The notes: generated by a model not told the origin, from the sequence alone. A DNA stretch of 64,000 bases from Antitrichia curtipendula (GCA_951230915.1 OX579634.1:54325570-54389569); one strand, 5' to 3'; positions 1-12,707 are shown, counted from the stretch's first letter. Translations and numbers: made by a program.

Positions 1-99
1 CCCTTCCAGGTGTTTAGTTTCAAAGTCTAGTTTCCAAGACCTTTGTGGAAACATCCAAAGTTTAGCTTCCAAGATGAGTAGGGCCCTTTACAGTTAATA

Positions 100-285
100 A
101 ATTTAGTGTTTGAAGTTACTCCCCTTTAGTTTAGAGAAAAACCGTTTTTCTTTAGTTAGAGGAAACTAGTCCTTTAGTTTAGAGAGAACCCGTTTTTTTA
201 GTTAGAGAAGATCAGCCTTTTAGTTAGAGCAAATTAGTTTAGCTTAGAAAGAAAGAAACCAGTTTAGCTTAAAAAGAAAGAACCA
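100..285. repeat. Degenerate TTTAGTTAGAG-type repeat
   Basis: The words TTTAGTTAGAG, TTTAGTTTAGAG and TTTAGCTTAGAAAG recur about every 30-40 bases with drift. No gene signal is seen here. The first 100 bases are similar AT-rich sequence with no identifiable feature. Confidence 0.5.
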
Positions 286-360
286 GCCAGACCAAAGGGG
301 GTCGGATAAGCAGTCGGCGTCAGGGTCTGGGCAGTTCTGCGTCCAGGATTGGGAGTTCGG

Positions 361-515
361 GTCCACGGAGTGGAAAGCTCGGAGGTCCAGTCTGTAGGAA
401 GCTTGAGGGTCCAATCTGTGGGAAGCTCGGGGTCCAGTCTGTAGGAAGCTCGAGGGTCCAATCTGTGGGAAGCTTGGGGTCTAGTCTTTGAGAAGCTCGA
501 GGTCCAGTCTTTGGG
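361..515. repeat. 23/24-bp tandem repeat (minisatellite)
   Basis: About six imperfect copies of a unit of the form GGAAGCTCGAGGGTCC followed by AATCTGTG or AGTCTGTA run head to tail. Units alternate between 23 and 24 bp, so any reading frame across the array is a by-product and is not called as a gene. Confidence 0.8.
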
Positions 516-984
516 AAAATGAAAACTGATTACCAATACAAAAAAATTCAGATTCTAAAAGAGAAAGAAGAGAACTAAATACAAGACTACTTGAAGTTAG
601 AGTCTGGGTGGGGAATCGGGCTCGTTTTCAAAACAAAAATCGGATAAGGTAACGGTAGAGAGGAGGAAGGAAGAGAAAATGGGGTCCAGTCCGGGCTAAA
701 GCTCCAAGTGAGAAAACCATCCGTCCAAAAACCTACGAAACCACTCAAAGATAGGAAGAGGAGGAAAGGAAGGGATGGCTATATGGACAACTTAGGTGAG
801 AGTGACGACAAATAGTGACCTAGGATTAGCTAAGTAGGTGTTAGGAGGAAAATCTTGGGAATTCATAATGACTATTAGGAGGAGGATTAGGATGACACAA
901 AGACAAGGTCGCGTAAGAGAGTAGGAGAGATATTAACACCTCCTTGGAAATTGAATCTATAGTTGTAAGACATCCATCAAGTTT

Positions 985-1080
985 AGGTAGAATAGTGTTA
1001 GTGTAAAAAGAGAGAGAGGGAAAGAAAAAGAGAGAGAGGGAAAGGAGAAGGAAGGAGGAAGGGAAAGAGAAAGGTTTAGA
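985..1080. repeat. Purine-rich AG tract
   Basis: Almost pure A/G sequence with GAGAGAGGGAAAG repeated several times. It lies just upstream of a possible first exon, so it could be a promoter or 5'UTR tract, but the sequence alone does not show this. Confidence 0.6.
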
Positions 1081-1153
1081 TCGCACGGGGTCATAATTTT
1101 CCCCAAAAATAAGCGGTGAGCTTGAAGAAGTTCAACTGAAATCAAGGACCACC

Positions 1154-1216
1154 ATGGAGCACGAGAATGTGCGTACGGACGTAGACAAACTTTTCTCCGA
1201 TACCGACAGTGAAGGG
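1154..1216 (+). CDS. Possible isolated first exon, 21 codons
   Basis: An ATG in strong context (ACCACCATGG) opens 21 codons rich in Asp, Glu and Val and ends exactly at a good donor, GGG|GTGAGT. The frame closes soon after the donor, as expected of an intron. No convincing partner exon was found; the nearest coding-like sequence is the SWIM pseudogene at 1979, and the two could once have belonged to one transposon-derived gene. The product is not recognised. A chance ATG next to a chance donor remains possible. Confidence 0.3.
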
Positions 1217-1326
1217 GTGAGTTTTTGATTTAATCTTTGTTGTGTTGTTCCCAATTAACTTTTGGTTCTTCCCTTAAATTTAACCCTCTTCACGTGAATA
1301 GTAAACTGTGAGAGGTAAAGTAAAAA

Positions 1327-1486
1327 TTAGGAGTAAAAAGCTAGAGTTAAGTTTAGGAGTAAAAACTTAGAGTTAGTTTTAGGAGTAAAAAGCTAGAGTT
1401 AAATGGAGGAGTAAAAAGTTAGAGTTAATTTTAGGAGTAAAAAGCTAGAGTTAAATAGGAGTTAAAAAATAGAGTTAGCACTCGAG
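1327..1486. repeat. 26-bp tandem repeat
   Basis: About six copies of AGGAGTAAAAAGCTAGAGTT plus a variable 4-6 base tail run in tandem with substitutions. It falls between the possible exon at 1154 and the pseudogene at 1979. Confidence 0.8.
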
Positions 1487-1978
1487 AGTAAAAATCCATA
1501 GTTACATTTAGAGGTTAGAGATTCGAGTAAAAACTAAGCTCAGGATTAGCTTGTAGAATTGGAGCTTCTGAAAGAAGTAGTCTTAGAGGTTTGTAGAAGG
1601 AACGTGAAGGTTTCCCTTTCACATAGTTAGGGACGTTAGAAATGACGCCAACTACCCAGCCAACCCTAGACATAGGGTAGATAGTCAAAAGTTAGGATTT
1701 ACTATCACCCTTGGTCATTGCAGTTAACTTGTTAGTTACTTATGCATTTCTAGTAGTTTCGCTGCCATCCACGACACTTAGGAGACGTTAGTAAAAAAGA
1801 TCCATTGCTTGGAAGGCACAGTGGACCGCGCTCACAACACCCCCATATGTTAAAAAGGTGGATAAAGGCATAGAACATGGTCGGTATTTGCCTGATTACC
1901 AAGGGTGGGTAATCTTGCGCCCACACCCCCACATATATTGGCGTCATGCAAAACACTCACAAGAAGAGGCCAGAGACA

Positions 1979-2677
1979 ATGGAATTTTTCTTCTGCAACG
2001 ATGACGTCAAACGCTGTGTCAAAGGTACAAAGTGAAAGTGGGTACAGTCAAGACCGGACATCCCAAGTGTATGGCCAGTGAAGATTGGGACCAACCTTTC
2101 CAAGAAGGAAATCGTTGATTTAGAGAGTACTGGCTTCCAATTACTACAGCGCGCAGTCATCTCTCCAAGGAGACTCTTCGGGACGGAAGAACTTCCCTTT
2201 AGCCTCGCTTCATTTCCCACTCCAACTAATGCAGATGACTGTCCTAAGACCAAATCAAGTAAGTCCATCCGCAGGAACAATAATGCTCCCAACATTCAGC
2301 AAGCCAACAATTGTGCGTCCGCTCTCACCTTGAAGGGTCAGATACGTAAGGTGACAATGATTCCTCATCCAGGATATGGGTGTATTATCACCCTTCATTC
2401 TGGAGCTCCACCGAAAGTTCAATAGTACTTGATCACCATTGGCACTTTCCCTGAATGCTCTTGTCAGAACTTCAAAGATATTGGAATAAAGTCTTTGGGC
2501 AAACATGGGAGGTGGGCAAGTTGCAAGCATCTTTATTTTATCTTTACTGTTATAGGTAGCCTAAAGTCCGAGAGAGATGCTTTCATACATGCACCAACTT
2601 TTAGCTTCAATGAACTGAAGTAGATTCTAGAAAGCGGTATCCTAGCTTATCGCATTCCAGAAATTCACCAAATGTAA
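1979..2677 (+). pseudogene. SWIM zinc-finger protein relic, three in-frame stops
   Basis: One frame runs from an ATG at 1979 to TAA at 2675-2677 and is broken only by TGA at 2033-2035, TAG at 2423-2425 and TAG at 2621-2623. The conceptual product carries a SWIM-type zinc finger (CSC, then CKHLYF about 23 residues on, matching CxC...CxH) near residues 160-185. SWIM fingers are typical of MULE/FAR1-type transposases and some plant regulators. No transposase catalytic domain is visible, so this is either the C-terminal part of a transposon protein or a TE-amplified host family. Each stop can arise by one C-to-T change (CGA to TGA, CAG to TAG), fitting cytosine-methylation decay. The cysteine/histidine spacing is clear; the MULE link is inference. 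Confidence 0.6.
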
Positions 2678-4140
2678 TCTTTATGGAATTCATTCAAAAA
2701 TAGTAGTGAGACTAAAAGGGCCACTATCAGCTTTTGGAAATCATGTGTAAACCCTATTTGATTGTTCTGTGGAAAATGTTGGTAACTAAATCTAACTATG
2801 ATTAGAAATTATGGTATGCATATCCCACTCCTGTGCTGTACTCTGTATTGACCATTTAGATGGACCCATTCAAATTTTGGAACATTCCTAGCTATTCAAA
2901 TATTTATTGTCATAATACATTAAATGCATGTGAGCTCCAGGCTGAAGTTGAAAAATATTATGTAAGTTGCCTACATTGAATTATGCATGTTTGGGCAGGA
3001 GTGAACATGGCCCTAGGAATTTGATACGTGTCAACTTTCTCAGAAGTTGCTTCTGAGATGCTAAAGTCCATCTAATGCACACTTGAATCTGTAACTCTTT
3101 TTAATCTATATTGCTCCTAGTCCTCTCTTTCATCCACTTTTATTTACTCATTGGGTTTTTTTATTCTCCGTCTTTCTCCTTCAACTTCTCCCTCTCTTCC
3201 TTGAGCTCTCCGTCTCTCCCACTCTTCCTCTCCCTCTCTCATCTTCCATATTTTTATTTTTCCCTCACTCACTCTTCTTCTCCCTTGCCCTTTTTATTGG
3301 TTTAAGTTCTCCCTCTCTCTGACACCTCCTCTCCCTCTCGCTCTTTGTTCCTCCCCTTCTCCAGCTTCTTGTTTTTTTTTCATTTTTTTTTCCATAGTTT
3401 TCAAATTCTTTGTCTTTTTTTTTGTTCCTCGCATTGTCTCTTTTTCCAACTTAATTTTTAGTTCTCCCTCTTTCTCACACGTACTTTCTTCAATTTTTGA
3501 TGGTAGTAGGCTCTTCTAAATCCACGATCATAGGTCCCAATTTCACTAAATTTAGATTTTTAAAAACTTAAATCACGCAAAATTTCTATTTTGGGCTAAA
3601 ATTATTTATTTCTGGATTTTTTACGACAATCCCTGCTCCCCGCTCTCTTTTTCCCTGCTCCCCGCTCTAGGCTCACGTACTAGCCACATCCCATTGAAAA
3701 TGCTAAAGTATATGTTAAACTTAAAATAAATGTTGAGTTTCATAATTCAATGCCTTGCCTTATTGAACACCATTTGAATACATAATAGATAGTAAATGGA
3801 ATGCAATAATGTTAAAGAGGAAATGAGTCTTGAATTTTTAAGTTTTAACTTCCTCTGTTATACATCACATCATTGTGCATTGTGAATAGTTGATAGTATT
3901 ATATATTTAATTTAAAGTTGATTGTTTATGAATAGGATCTTCTAGTATGTCATGCATTAGATGTGATGCACCATGAGAAAAATATTTAAGAGACCATATT
4001 GAAGACAACTTTTGATTTTTTTTTTAAAAGATACTCTAGTTGTAAGAGCAAACATGTAGGCTCATGGCATTTAATTGCATCTCCACTTGCAACCGCTTGG
4101 ACCAAATTGAGATAGGTTACATATACCAAATGCATAGTAT
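2678..4140. other. AT-rich intergenic stretch with pyrimidine tract
   Basis: No gene is seen. Positions about 3115-3480 are strongly pyrimidine-rich (repeated CTCTCC, TTTTTC and CCCTCTCT words). Near 3635-3670 the phrase CCCTGCTCCCCGCTCT is repeated twice in tandem. Confidence 0.5.
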
Positions 4141-4330
4141 GTGCTATTATCGGATGATAAAGCAAAGTTTCTAAGAATGTTGAAGCCCTTGAGGACACCA
4201 ACTCATTATGCATCAACTCTTTATAAGAAAATTGTAAAAGGAAAATTCAACGATCTAAAATCACACAATTTTCATGTGTTTATACTTTTTATAGCAAATT
4301 CTACCATTATGTTTCAAGAAGGTGTCTAAT
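4141..4330 (+). pseudogene. CACTA (En/Spm) transposase relic, DUF4218-like
   Basis: An open stretch encodes KFLRMLKPLRTPTHYAS, a gap, then GKFNDLKSHNFHVF before TAA. This follows the order seen in the DUF4218 region of plant CACTA (TNP2-type) transposases, where a 'K..LK....P..YAS' block is followed by 'LKSHD.HV'. The fragment is about 60 codons against several hundred for the intact protein. From 4334 to about 4776 another frame stays open except for TGA, TAA and TAG codons and may be a further decayed part, but nothing in it was recognised. Identification rests on the LKSH(N)FHV block and is moderate. Confidence 0.45.
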
Positions 4331-4776
4331 AAAGCTTGGACAAGAACAATTATATATTTCAATAAATTCTTCTGAAAATTGTGTGCAAAAACAATGGATG
4401 TTGATTGAACAAGGCTTAGTTGACGGTAAATTGTGTAGAAACAATGTCCATGATGGAAAAGAAAATATTTTCTTCTTTTTTAGACATTATGCCACATTTA
4501 ACAAATCACTTGTAGAAGAGTTTTTCTATAAAGACCTACTCATATGAGGTGAATGTACCCATATAAACGTTATTTTAAGACACTTAAGGGGTATGTAAGA
4601 AACCTTGTTGAACTTGAAGGCAGTATTGCACAGGGATATCACTTGGATTTATCACAAAATACATGACAAACTAACACTTGACAAGAAAAAATGTTTGGAA
4701 CAACAAAAAGGAGTCAACAATGGTGGACTAGATTTTAGAAGGTAGAGGGAAACGCAAGGTACTATCCGATGCATTG

Positions 4777-6662
4777 ATGAGTTTTATGCATAAGTTTGTT
4801 TTAGACAATGCATTGCACATTGACCCCTATTGTTTGTAAATATTTCTAGTTGTTTTACTAAGTGAAACACTTAGGTTGTATTCAAGTTTGACATGTCACA
4901 TTGTTGTTTTTATTTGATGACAAGTATAGAGTTAATTTCAATGAATTATTTATGTAATAAAGAATTATTATTGCATTAAATAATTTCTCATTCAATTATG
5001 ATCCATGTTTTTGAAGAGTGAGAGCCACATTTTCAAAAATTATAATACCTATAGAATATCATTTAATGTTTAAATCCAGATGTTATCATTTGTAAATTAT
5101 AATTATAAATTTAACTTTAAGAGAGTTCAAGTAGTGATGGTTGTCTTAGAAAAGTATAGGAAATTAATTTTACCTTTGAATGTTACGTAAAGTGATTTTA
5201 CATTTTAGAAGTGCATTTTTGGATAATTCATTTGAAAAAAAATAGAGGATAATTCAGAATGATGAGTTCTAAAGATAATAAACCCATCATTCTAAAATTA
5301 TTTTGATTTCTAAAGAGTAAAGATAGTAAATTATTCAAAATTTTGAATAATGAATTTTAAAAATAGTGAATCATTCAAAATTTTGAATAATGAATTCTAA
5401 AGATAGTGAATTATCCAATAACAACTTCAAAATTTAAGGAGGATGAGTCTCAAGCAGATTGACATAAATACATTATACTAGTTAAGTTCTAAGCTGAAGC
5501 AGCCCTTTGAAGGAGATCAATGAGGATGAACGCCAAAGGAATGACATGCAATAGTTTTTTGAAAATACATGATTGAATTTCTGAAACAAATTAAAGGAGC
5601 GATACATTATATTAGTAATTCATCAAAACAATGGCTTTGGATTGTAATCATGCATTTCTTATTAAGTGATATATGCAATTATACCATTGTAGTGGTAAAA
5701 CATAATATGAAATGAATTTTTCATTCCATCATCTTACAATCATGTTAGAAAATTTTGCAAGCATGTTATGAAATATTTGAATGCAAAAGTTTGTAAGATG
5801 ATCACGGAGGATTCAATGTCCATTGTTTTAGTGGTAGTGTACATTGTCTTTGTGGCCAATTTGACAATAGACTTCACAGAAGTAGGACAAGATTTATTTT
5901 AATTGGTTTTTAAATTTGAATTCCTTTAAAGTTTATAACTTTTATGCTAGTTTGTAAAGTGTACTATATGTTTGGTTATGGCACCATGGCTAATGAATTC
6001 ATGTAGTTGTTATAGGTTTCCTTACTTTACAGCCACTGGAAATCTAAAAATACATATGACATAGGCTTTTTATTGGCATTAACAATGTCATGTCATGCTT
6101 GAAGTGGTCATTTCAAATTTTTCTTTCTAAGTGAGGTGCAAGATAGGTTATAAGCACCTGCGAGGGCAATTGAATTTAGGCATTTTTGAATTTTGAATTG
6201 GAAGTATTGACTTTAAATTAGTTTGGAAAATTTTGTGACCTTCATTAATAGAAAACAAAGATTATTTTGTTTAGATTATTTACAATCTTTAGCAAATTAA
6301 AAAAACAAAACACACAAGATATTTTAAATGTGCATTGGAATACATTGTCAAGAATAGAGGATTTAATTATGGATATTAAGATTAGGTATTTCAATTTTTT
6401 CTATTAAATTTGTTTTGAATGAGAAAAGTAATGTGGAAGAGGAGAATAGTAAGAGAAGAAAATTTGAAGTTAAAGGATTGTATCTGGAAATATATCTGGA
6501 GTAGTATCCTTGCATCGCTATGGCAAAGGCTATTTTTACAGCTAGTACCTCTCATTTGAGGAAACAGTAAATGAAACGTTTCCTAAAATCAAAGACAACA
6601 AAGGAGTGCATGCTTTGTATCACCCATACTATTTATAGTTTTTGTTCATGAAACTAGTATCA
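4777..6662. other. AT-rich intergenic stretch
   Basis: No gene is seen. Around 5250-5415 an imperfect tandem repeat of about 50 bp contains ATTCAAAATTTTGAATAATGAA; the core AATTATTCAAAATTTTGAATAATT is itself palindromic. The rest is unique AT-rich DNA up to the target duplication of the next element. Confidence 0.5.
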
Positions 6663-6670
6663 ACTCCAAG

Positions 6671-8705
6671 CAGGGTTGACAGGACGTCCAGACGTCCGGA
6701 CGTAGGCGCTGACCCCCGAACGTCATGTGACATTCCTGGTTTTTAAAGTCGACCGTCTAGTGGACGGTCGGACGGCCCGTCTGCGCGATCGGGTCGTCCG
6801 ATGAGTGGGCCGTCGGACGCGCGGACGAGCCGTCGGAACAACCGACCGTCGAGCAATTAGGTGTCCGACCATCTGAACGTGCGACAACTAAAATATGGCT
6901 CCTAATATACCATTGGAAAGGTATTGTGGAGAGCTTTCCAATGGTATATTATGCGTCCAATTTGGACAAAAATTCCGACGGGGAGATCTTTCTAAAGATT
7001 GGCATCGAAAGGATGGTCGGACGCGAGGTCAGACGGGCGATCAATTGTGCGATTGTCTGACCGCCCGACGACTAAAATATAGCTCCTAATATATCATTGG
7101 AAAGCTCTTATTGAGAGCTTTCCAAAGGTATATTATGTGCCAAATTTGACGTCGAACGAGAGATCGGATGACCCATCCGCATAGACACGCCATTGGACTC
7201 CGAACTAATGAGTGGACAGCGTGTCCGCATGGATGGGTCGTTGCAATCCAGACTGTCGAGCGGACAAACCGTGTGACGACTAAATATGCCTCATAATATA
7301 TCATTGATAAGGTATTCTGGAGAGCTTTCCAATGGTATATTATGCGTCCATTTTGGACAAAATCTCCAACGGTGAGATCCTTCTAAAAATTGGGGTCGGA
7401 AGGATGGTCGGACGCGAGGTCGGACGGGCGATCAGTCGTCCGACCGTGTGACCGTCCGACCACTAAAATATAGCCCATAATATACCATTGGAAAGCACTT
7501 ATTGAAAGCTTTCCAAAGGTATATTATGTACCCAATTTGAGATCGAACGAGAGATCGGACGACCCGTCCGCGCGGACAGGCCGTCAAACTCCAGATAGTC
7601 AAGCGGACAGGCCGTCCGCGCAGACGGGCCGTTGGATTCCGCATTGTCAAGCGGACAGGCTGTCCGACCGTCTGAATGTCCGATGACTAAAATATGGCTC
7701 ATAATGTACCATTGGAAAGGTATTCTCGAAAGCTTTCCAATGGTATATCATGCGTCCAATTTGGACAGAAACTCCGACGGTGAGACCCTTCCAAAGATTG
7801 AGGTCAATCCAATTGTCCATCCATCTAATCGACCGTCCAACTGCCCGTCTAATCATTTGACCGTCCGACGACTTAAATATCCCTTATAATATATCATTGG
7901 AAAGGTATTGTCAAAAGCTTTTCAATGGTATATCATGCATCCAATTTGGACAAAAAATCTGACGGTGGGATCCCTCCAAGGATTAGGTGCTAATTATTAG
8001 TGTAATTCTTGTAATCTTGTAATCTTTTTTTGTACTTAAAAAGATCAAGTTCGTCAAGATTTAGTTAGATGGGTGGCTTGCTTGCAATTGGATTATCAGA
8101 ACCTTTGTATGCTTGATTTAAATTATATATTACCAAGACTCTAATCATATTTTCTTCCCACCTCTCAATTAAATCAATATTAAAATCGTTAATGTAATTA
8201 ATATTGTAATCTCCAAGATTAAAAAGTGTTTTAACTTTCTAATTATAAAATCATTTGTACATGCATTATTTCTTATTGCTACCACATTGCTTTGGCTTTA
8301 AGATTGTGGCATATATTGATAATTCTATTTATGTTAAGATTTTTGGTCCTATTAGTTGATATTGACAATAGTATTTAAATTTTTTTGTGAAGTTAAGAAA
8401 AACTATTTCTTAAGATGAAATCTACTTGTAATCATTAAAGTATGACATACTTACTCCAACCATTAATTTCAAGGTATCCATTCTACAAAATAACATTGTT
8501 TAAGATTTTAGAATATAACATTGCCTTAAATGTCAAATTTAGGTGTGACGACATTAATATATGTTAAAACGTGTGTCGTAAAATTTTGAAAAAATTCACA
8601 ATGTATGTAAAATGAGTTGCAATGAGTTACAATACATTGCCCAAGGTAGAATAAATCACTTATTGTGGTAGGCAGTATATGGCCAAGATACCCACCCTTG
8701 ATTTG
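6671..8705 (+). repeat. Left arm of the foldback element
   Basis: The outer 1.3 kb is an array of about six units of roughly 180-220 bp. Each unit has a CGTCCG/CGGACG-rich part, then ACTAAAATATGGCTC, then a small palindrome (ATACCATTGGAAAG ... CTTTCCAATGGTAT), then CCAATTTGGACAAAA and CGACGGTGAGATCC. The inner 0.7 kb is AT-rich and unrelated to the units. From about 7140 to 8705 the sequence is almost identical, in reverse complement, to about 12815-14375; further out the arms differ by indels and substitutions. Confidence 0.85.
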
Positions 8706-10526
8706 CAACATGATCTAAAATAAAGAAAATCATAAATTAATTTTGGACCAAGAATCCCTCCGTCTTTACAAAAATCCACATTATAAATCCAACATTTTAC
8801 GTAGACCTTTGAATAGACTCATAAAATTCTGTCTGACACCATATTCCAAAATACAAATATTAATTATTTATATGAACGATATTCAATGCCATCATTACTT
8901 AGATTACAAGCATTCAAGCACTTTTCTTTGTTCAATTATAATCGACTAATTTACTCCAATGAAATCCATATTCTCCTTTGAAGCACAAGAATGCAATTGT
9001 TTTGAAAAATCAATCAATATTATATAATGTACATGTTTGGTCTTGAAAAAATTCACGAGATCATGTGGAGATGGGTGATTCTCCATTTCACCAATATAGG
9101 ACCATCTAATAGAAGTATAAAATTGATTGTACAATTGTAGTTTAATAATATTGATCCTTTGAATTTGATATGCATCCTAAGCCCAAATTTAAAGTAACCC
9201 TTCAAATCAAAATTGCATGTTTTACATTTGCATATTACAACAAGATGAATTGATGATATTATTTTTGATGTAGAAGTACATAATAAATATGTACATAAAT
9301 GAGGTCCATAATTGTCATACATAAGGGGTTATCATATTTAAAGGTCAATCACCTTCTTTACTATCAAAGCACCAATATTTCAGGTATGAGATATATTGTT
9401 GACGGTTTACAATTTATGATGTAGGAAAATAACTTCAATTATATTTTGGTTGTATGAATGCAATACTTAATTTTGAGCTACATTAAACTACATTAAATTA
9501 CATTAAAGTACTTAAAGCATTTTTAATAGCATCCACTAATAGAATAATAAAATAGTATAACTAATTGTACTGTATTTAGATTATTTATTTTGGTGTTTCA
9601 AACTATGAATGCATTCTACAACAAAACTTAAAGAAATACTTTAGGTTATAATTACATGTTCTACTTTGTACATTGGTACATAATAATTGATGAAGAAAAC
9701 AGAGAACACATTGGAAATATAAATGCATAAATCCGTGAGGTTCATATGTGCTATATTTTGATAATGATATTTAAAGGGAATTGAAGGCCAAATATATTTC
9801 GCTCATTGCACCAATGTTTTTGGTAAATAATGTAAGGTTCAAAGTTTAGGGTTTAGGGTATAGGTTTTAGGGTATAAGATTTAAGGTATAGCATTTAGAT
9901 TATAGGTTTACATTCGTAGAAGAATAACTTCAATTATCATTCTTTGCATACATTAATGTATAGTATATGCTTACAGCATTGAATAGCAGTCTTTGAAAGC
10001 AAATTTGTGCTTTTGAGAATCCAATGTTTTTAGTAGAGGAGGACAGCTGGGTGGGTGGACATGAGGTCGGATGGGAAGTCAGACGGGTGGTCGGATAGGT
10101 GGGCTGAGGTGGACGGGGCGGTCAGCCGTCCGACCATCTGACGACTAAAATATGGCTCATAATATGCCATTGAAAAGGTATTGTCAAGAGCTTTCCTGTG
10201 GTATATTCTGCGTCTAATTTGGACAAAAACTTCGACGGTGAGGTCCTTACAAAGATTGAGGTCAACCAAGTCGTCCGCCCATCTAACCGACCAATCATTT
10301 GACCGTCCGAGGACTTAAATATGCCTTATAATATATCATTGGAAAGGTATTGTCGAGAGCTTTTTAATGGAATGTCATGCGTCTAATTTGGACACAATTT
10401 CGACGGTGGAATCCCTCCAAGGATTAGTTGATAATCATTAGTATAATTCCTCTAATTTTCAGCATTCTTCGAGTTATTATCTTCACTAAAAAGATTGAGT
10501 TCATCATTTTTTAATTACGAAGGTGA
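8547..10526. repeat. 1.98-kb direct duplication, copy 1
   Basis: This is repeated at 10727-12707 in the same orientation with a constant offset of 2,180 until one extra A near the end. It holds AT-rich spacer, two CGTCCG-type units near 10060-10400, and no credible gene. It ends exactly at the N gap. Confidence 0.9.
9835..9893 (+). repeat. Short interstitial telomere-like run
   Basis: The words GTTTAGGGTTTAGGG, then TTTTAGGG and GGTATAAGATTTAAGG form a short degenerate run of the plant telomere motif TTTAGGG. The same run recurs at 12015-12073 in the second copy of the duplication. Confidence 0.6.
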
Positions 10527-10726
10527 NNNNNNNNNNNNNNNNNNNNNNNNNNNNNNNNNNNNNNNNNNNNNNNNNNNNNNNNNNNNNNNNNNNNNNNNNN
10601 NNNNNNNNNNNNNNNNNNNNNNNNNNNNNNNNNNNNNNNNNNNNNNNNNNNNNNNNNNNNNNNNNNNNNNNNNNNNNNNNNNNNNNNNNNNNNNNNNNNN
10701 NNNNNNNNNNNNNNNNNNNNNNNNNN
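10527..10726. other. Assembly gap, 200 N
   Basis: Exactly 200 undetermined bases. The sequence on the right restarts with a copy of 8547 onward, so the gap separates two overlapping copies of the same sequence. Confidence 0.98.
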
Positions 10727-12707
10727 GACAACGTTAATATATGTTAAAACGTGTGTCGTAAAATTTTGAAAAAATCCACAATGTATGTAAAATGAGTTGC
10801 AATGAGTTACAATACATTGCCCAAGGTAGAATAAATCACTTATTGTGGTAGGCAGTATATGGCCAAGATACCCACCCTTGATTTGCAACATGATCTAAAA
10901 TAAAGAAAATCATAAATTAATTTTGGACCAAGAATCCCTCCGTCTTTACAAAAATCCACATTATAAATCCAACATTTTACGTAGACCTTTGAATAGACTC
11001 ATAAAATTCTGTCTGACACCATATTCCAAAATACAAATATTAATTATTTATATGAACGATATTCAATGCCATCATTACTTAGATTACAAGCATTCAAGCA
11101 CTTTTCTTTGTTCAATTATAATCGACTAATTTACTCCAATGAAATCCATATTCTCCTTTGAAGCACAAGAATGCAATTGTTTTGAAAAATCAATCAATAT
11201 TATATAATGTACATGTTTGGTCTTGAAAAAATTCACGAGATCATGTGGAGATGGGTGATTCTCCATTTCACCAATATAGGACCATCTAATAGAAGTATAA
11301 AATTGATTGTACAATTGTAGTTTAATAATATTGATCCTTTGAATTTGATATGCATCCTAAGCCCAAATTTAAAGTAACCCTTCAAATCAAAATTGCATGT
11401 TTTACATTTGCATATTACAACAAGATGAATTGATGATATTATTTTTGATGTAGAAGTACATAATAAATATGTACATAAATGAGGTCCATAATTGTCATAC
11501 ATAAGGGGTTATCATATTTAAAGGTCAATCACCTTCTTTACTATCAAAGCACCAATATTTCAGGTATGAGATATATTGTTGACGGTTTACAATTTATGAT
11601 GTAGGAAAATAACTTCAATTATATTTTGGTTGTATGAATGCAATACTTAATTTTGAGCTACATTAAACTACATTAAATTACATTAAAGTACTTAAAGCAT
11701 TTTTAATAGCATCCACTAATAGAATAATAAAATAGTATAACTAATTGTACTGTATTTAGATTATTTATTTTGGTGTTTCAAACTATGAATGCATTCTACA
11801 ACAAAACTTAAAGAAATACTTTAGGTTATAATTACATGTTCTACTTTGTACATTGGTACATAATAATTGATGAAGAAAACAGAGAACACATTGGAAATAT
11901 AAATGCATAAATCCGTGAGGTTCATATGTGCTATATTTTGATAATGATATTTAAAGGGAATTGAAGGCCAAATATATTTCGCTCATTGCACCAATGTTTT
12001 TGGTAAATAATGTAAGGTTCAAAGTTTAGGGTTTAGGGTATAGGTTTTAGGGTATAAGATTTAAGGTATAGCATTTAGATTATAGGTTTACATTCGTAGA
12101 AGAATAACTTCAATTATCATTCTTTGCATACATTAATGTATAGTATATGCTTACAGCATTGAATAGCAGTCTTTGAAAGCAAATTTGTGCTTTTGAGAAT
12201 CCAATGTTTTTAGTAGAGGAGGACAGCTGGGTGGGTGGACATGAGGTCGGATGGGAAGTCAGACGGGTGGTCGGATAGGTGGGCTGAGGTGGACGGGGCG
12301 GTCAGCCGTCCGACCATCTGACGACTAAAATATGGCTCATAATATGCCATTGAAAAGGTATTGTCAAGAGCTTTCCTGTGGTATATTCTGCGTCTAATTT
12401 GGACAAAAACTTCGACGGTGAGGTCCTTACAAAGATTGAGGTCAACCAAGTCGTCCGCCCATCTAACCGACCAATCATTTGACCGTCCGAGGACTTAAAT
12501 ATGCCTTATAATATATCATTGGAAAGGTATTGTCGAGAGCTTTTTAATGGAATGTCATGCGTCTAATTTGGACACAATTTCGACGGTGGAATCCCTCCAA
12601 GGATTAGTTGATAATCATTAGTATAATTCCTCTAATTTTCAGCATTCTTCGAGTTATTATCTTCACTAAAAAAGATTGAGTTCATCATTTTTTAATTACG
12701 AAGGTGA
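10727..12707. repeat. 1.98-kb direct duplication, copy 2
   Basis: It matches 8547-10526 nearly base for base. The differences I found lie close to the contig ends: GACAACGTTAAT versus GACGACATTAAT, ATCCAC versus ATTCAC, and one extra A near 12671. Its first 160 bases repeat the tip of the left arm, so that tip occurs three times in the assembly (twice direct, once inverted). Confidence 0.9.

Noticed and set aside
264..536. 90-codon minus-strand frame with repeated RLDP/PTDWT
   Set aside because: It is a by-product of the 24-bp tandem repeat, and units of 23 bp break the frame periodicity expected of a real repeat protein.
841..1145. Ser/Leu/Phe-rich minus-strand frames near 1 kb
   Set aside because: They are translations of the purine-rich AG tract.
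10495..10891. Open frames running through the N gap
   Set aside because: They consist of undetermined residues; no coding content exists.
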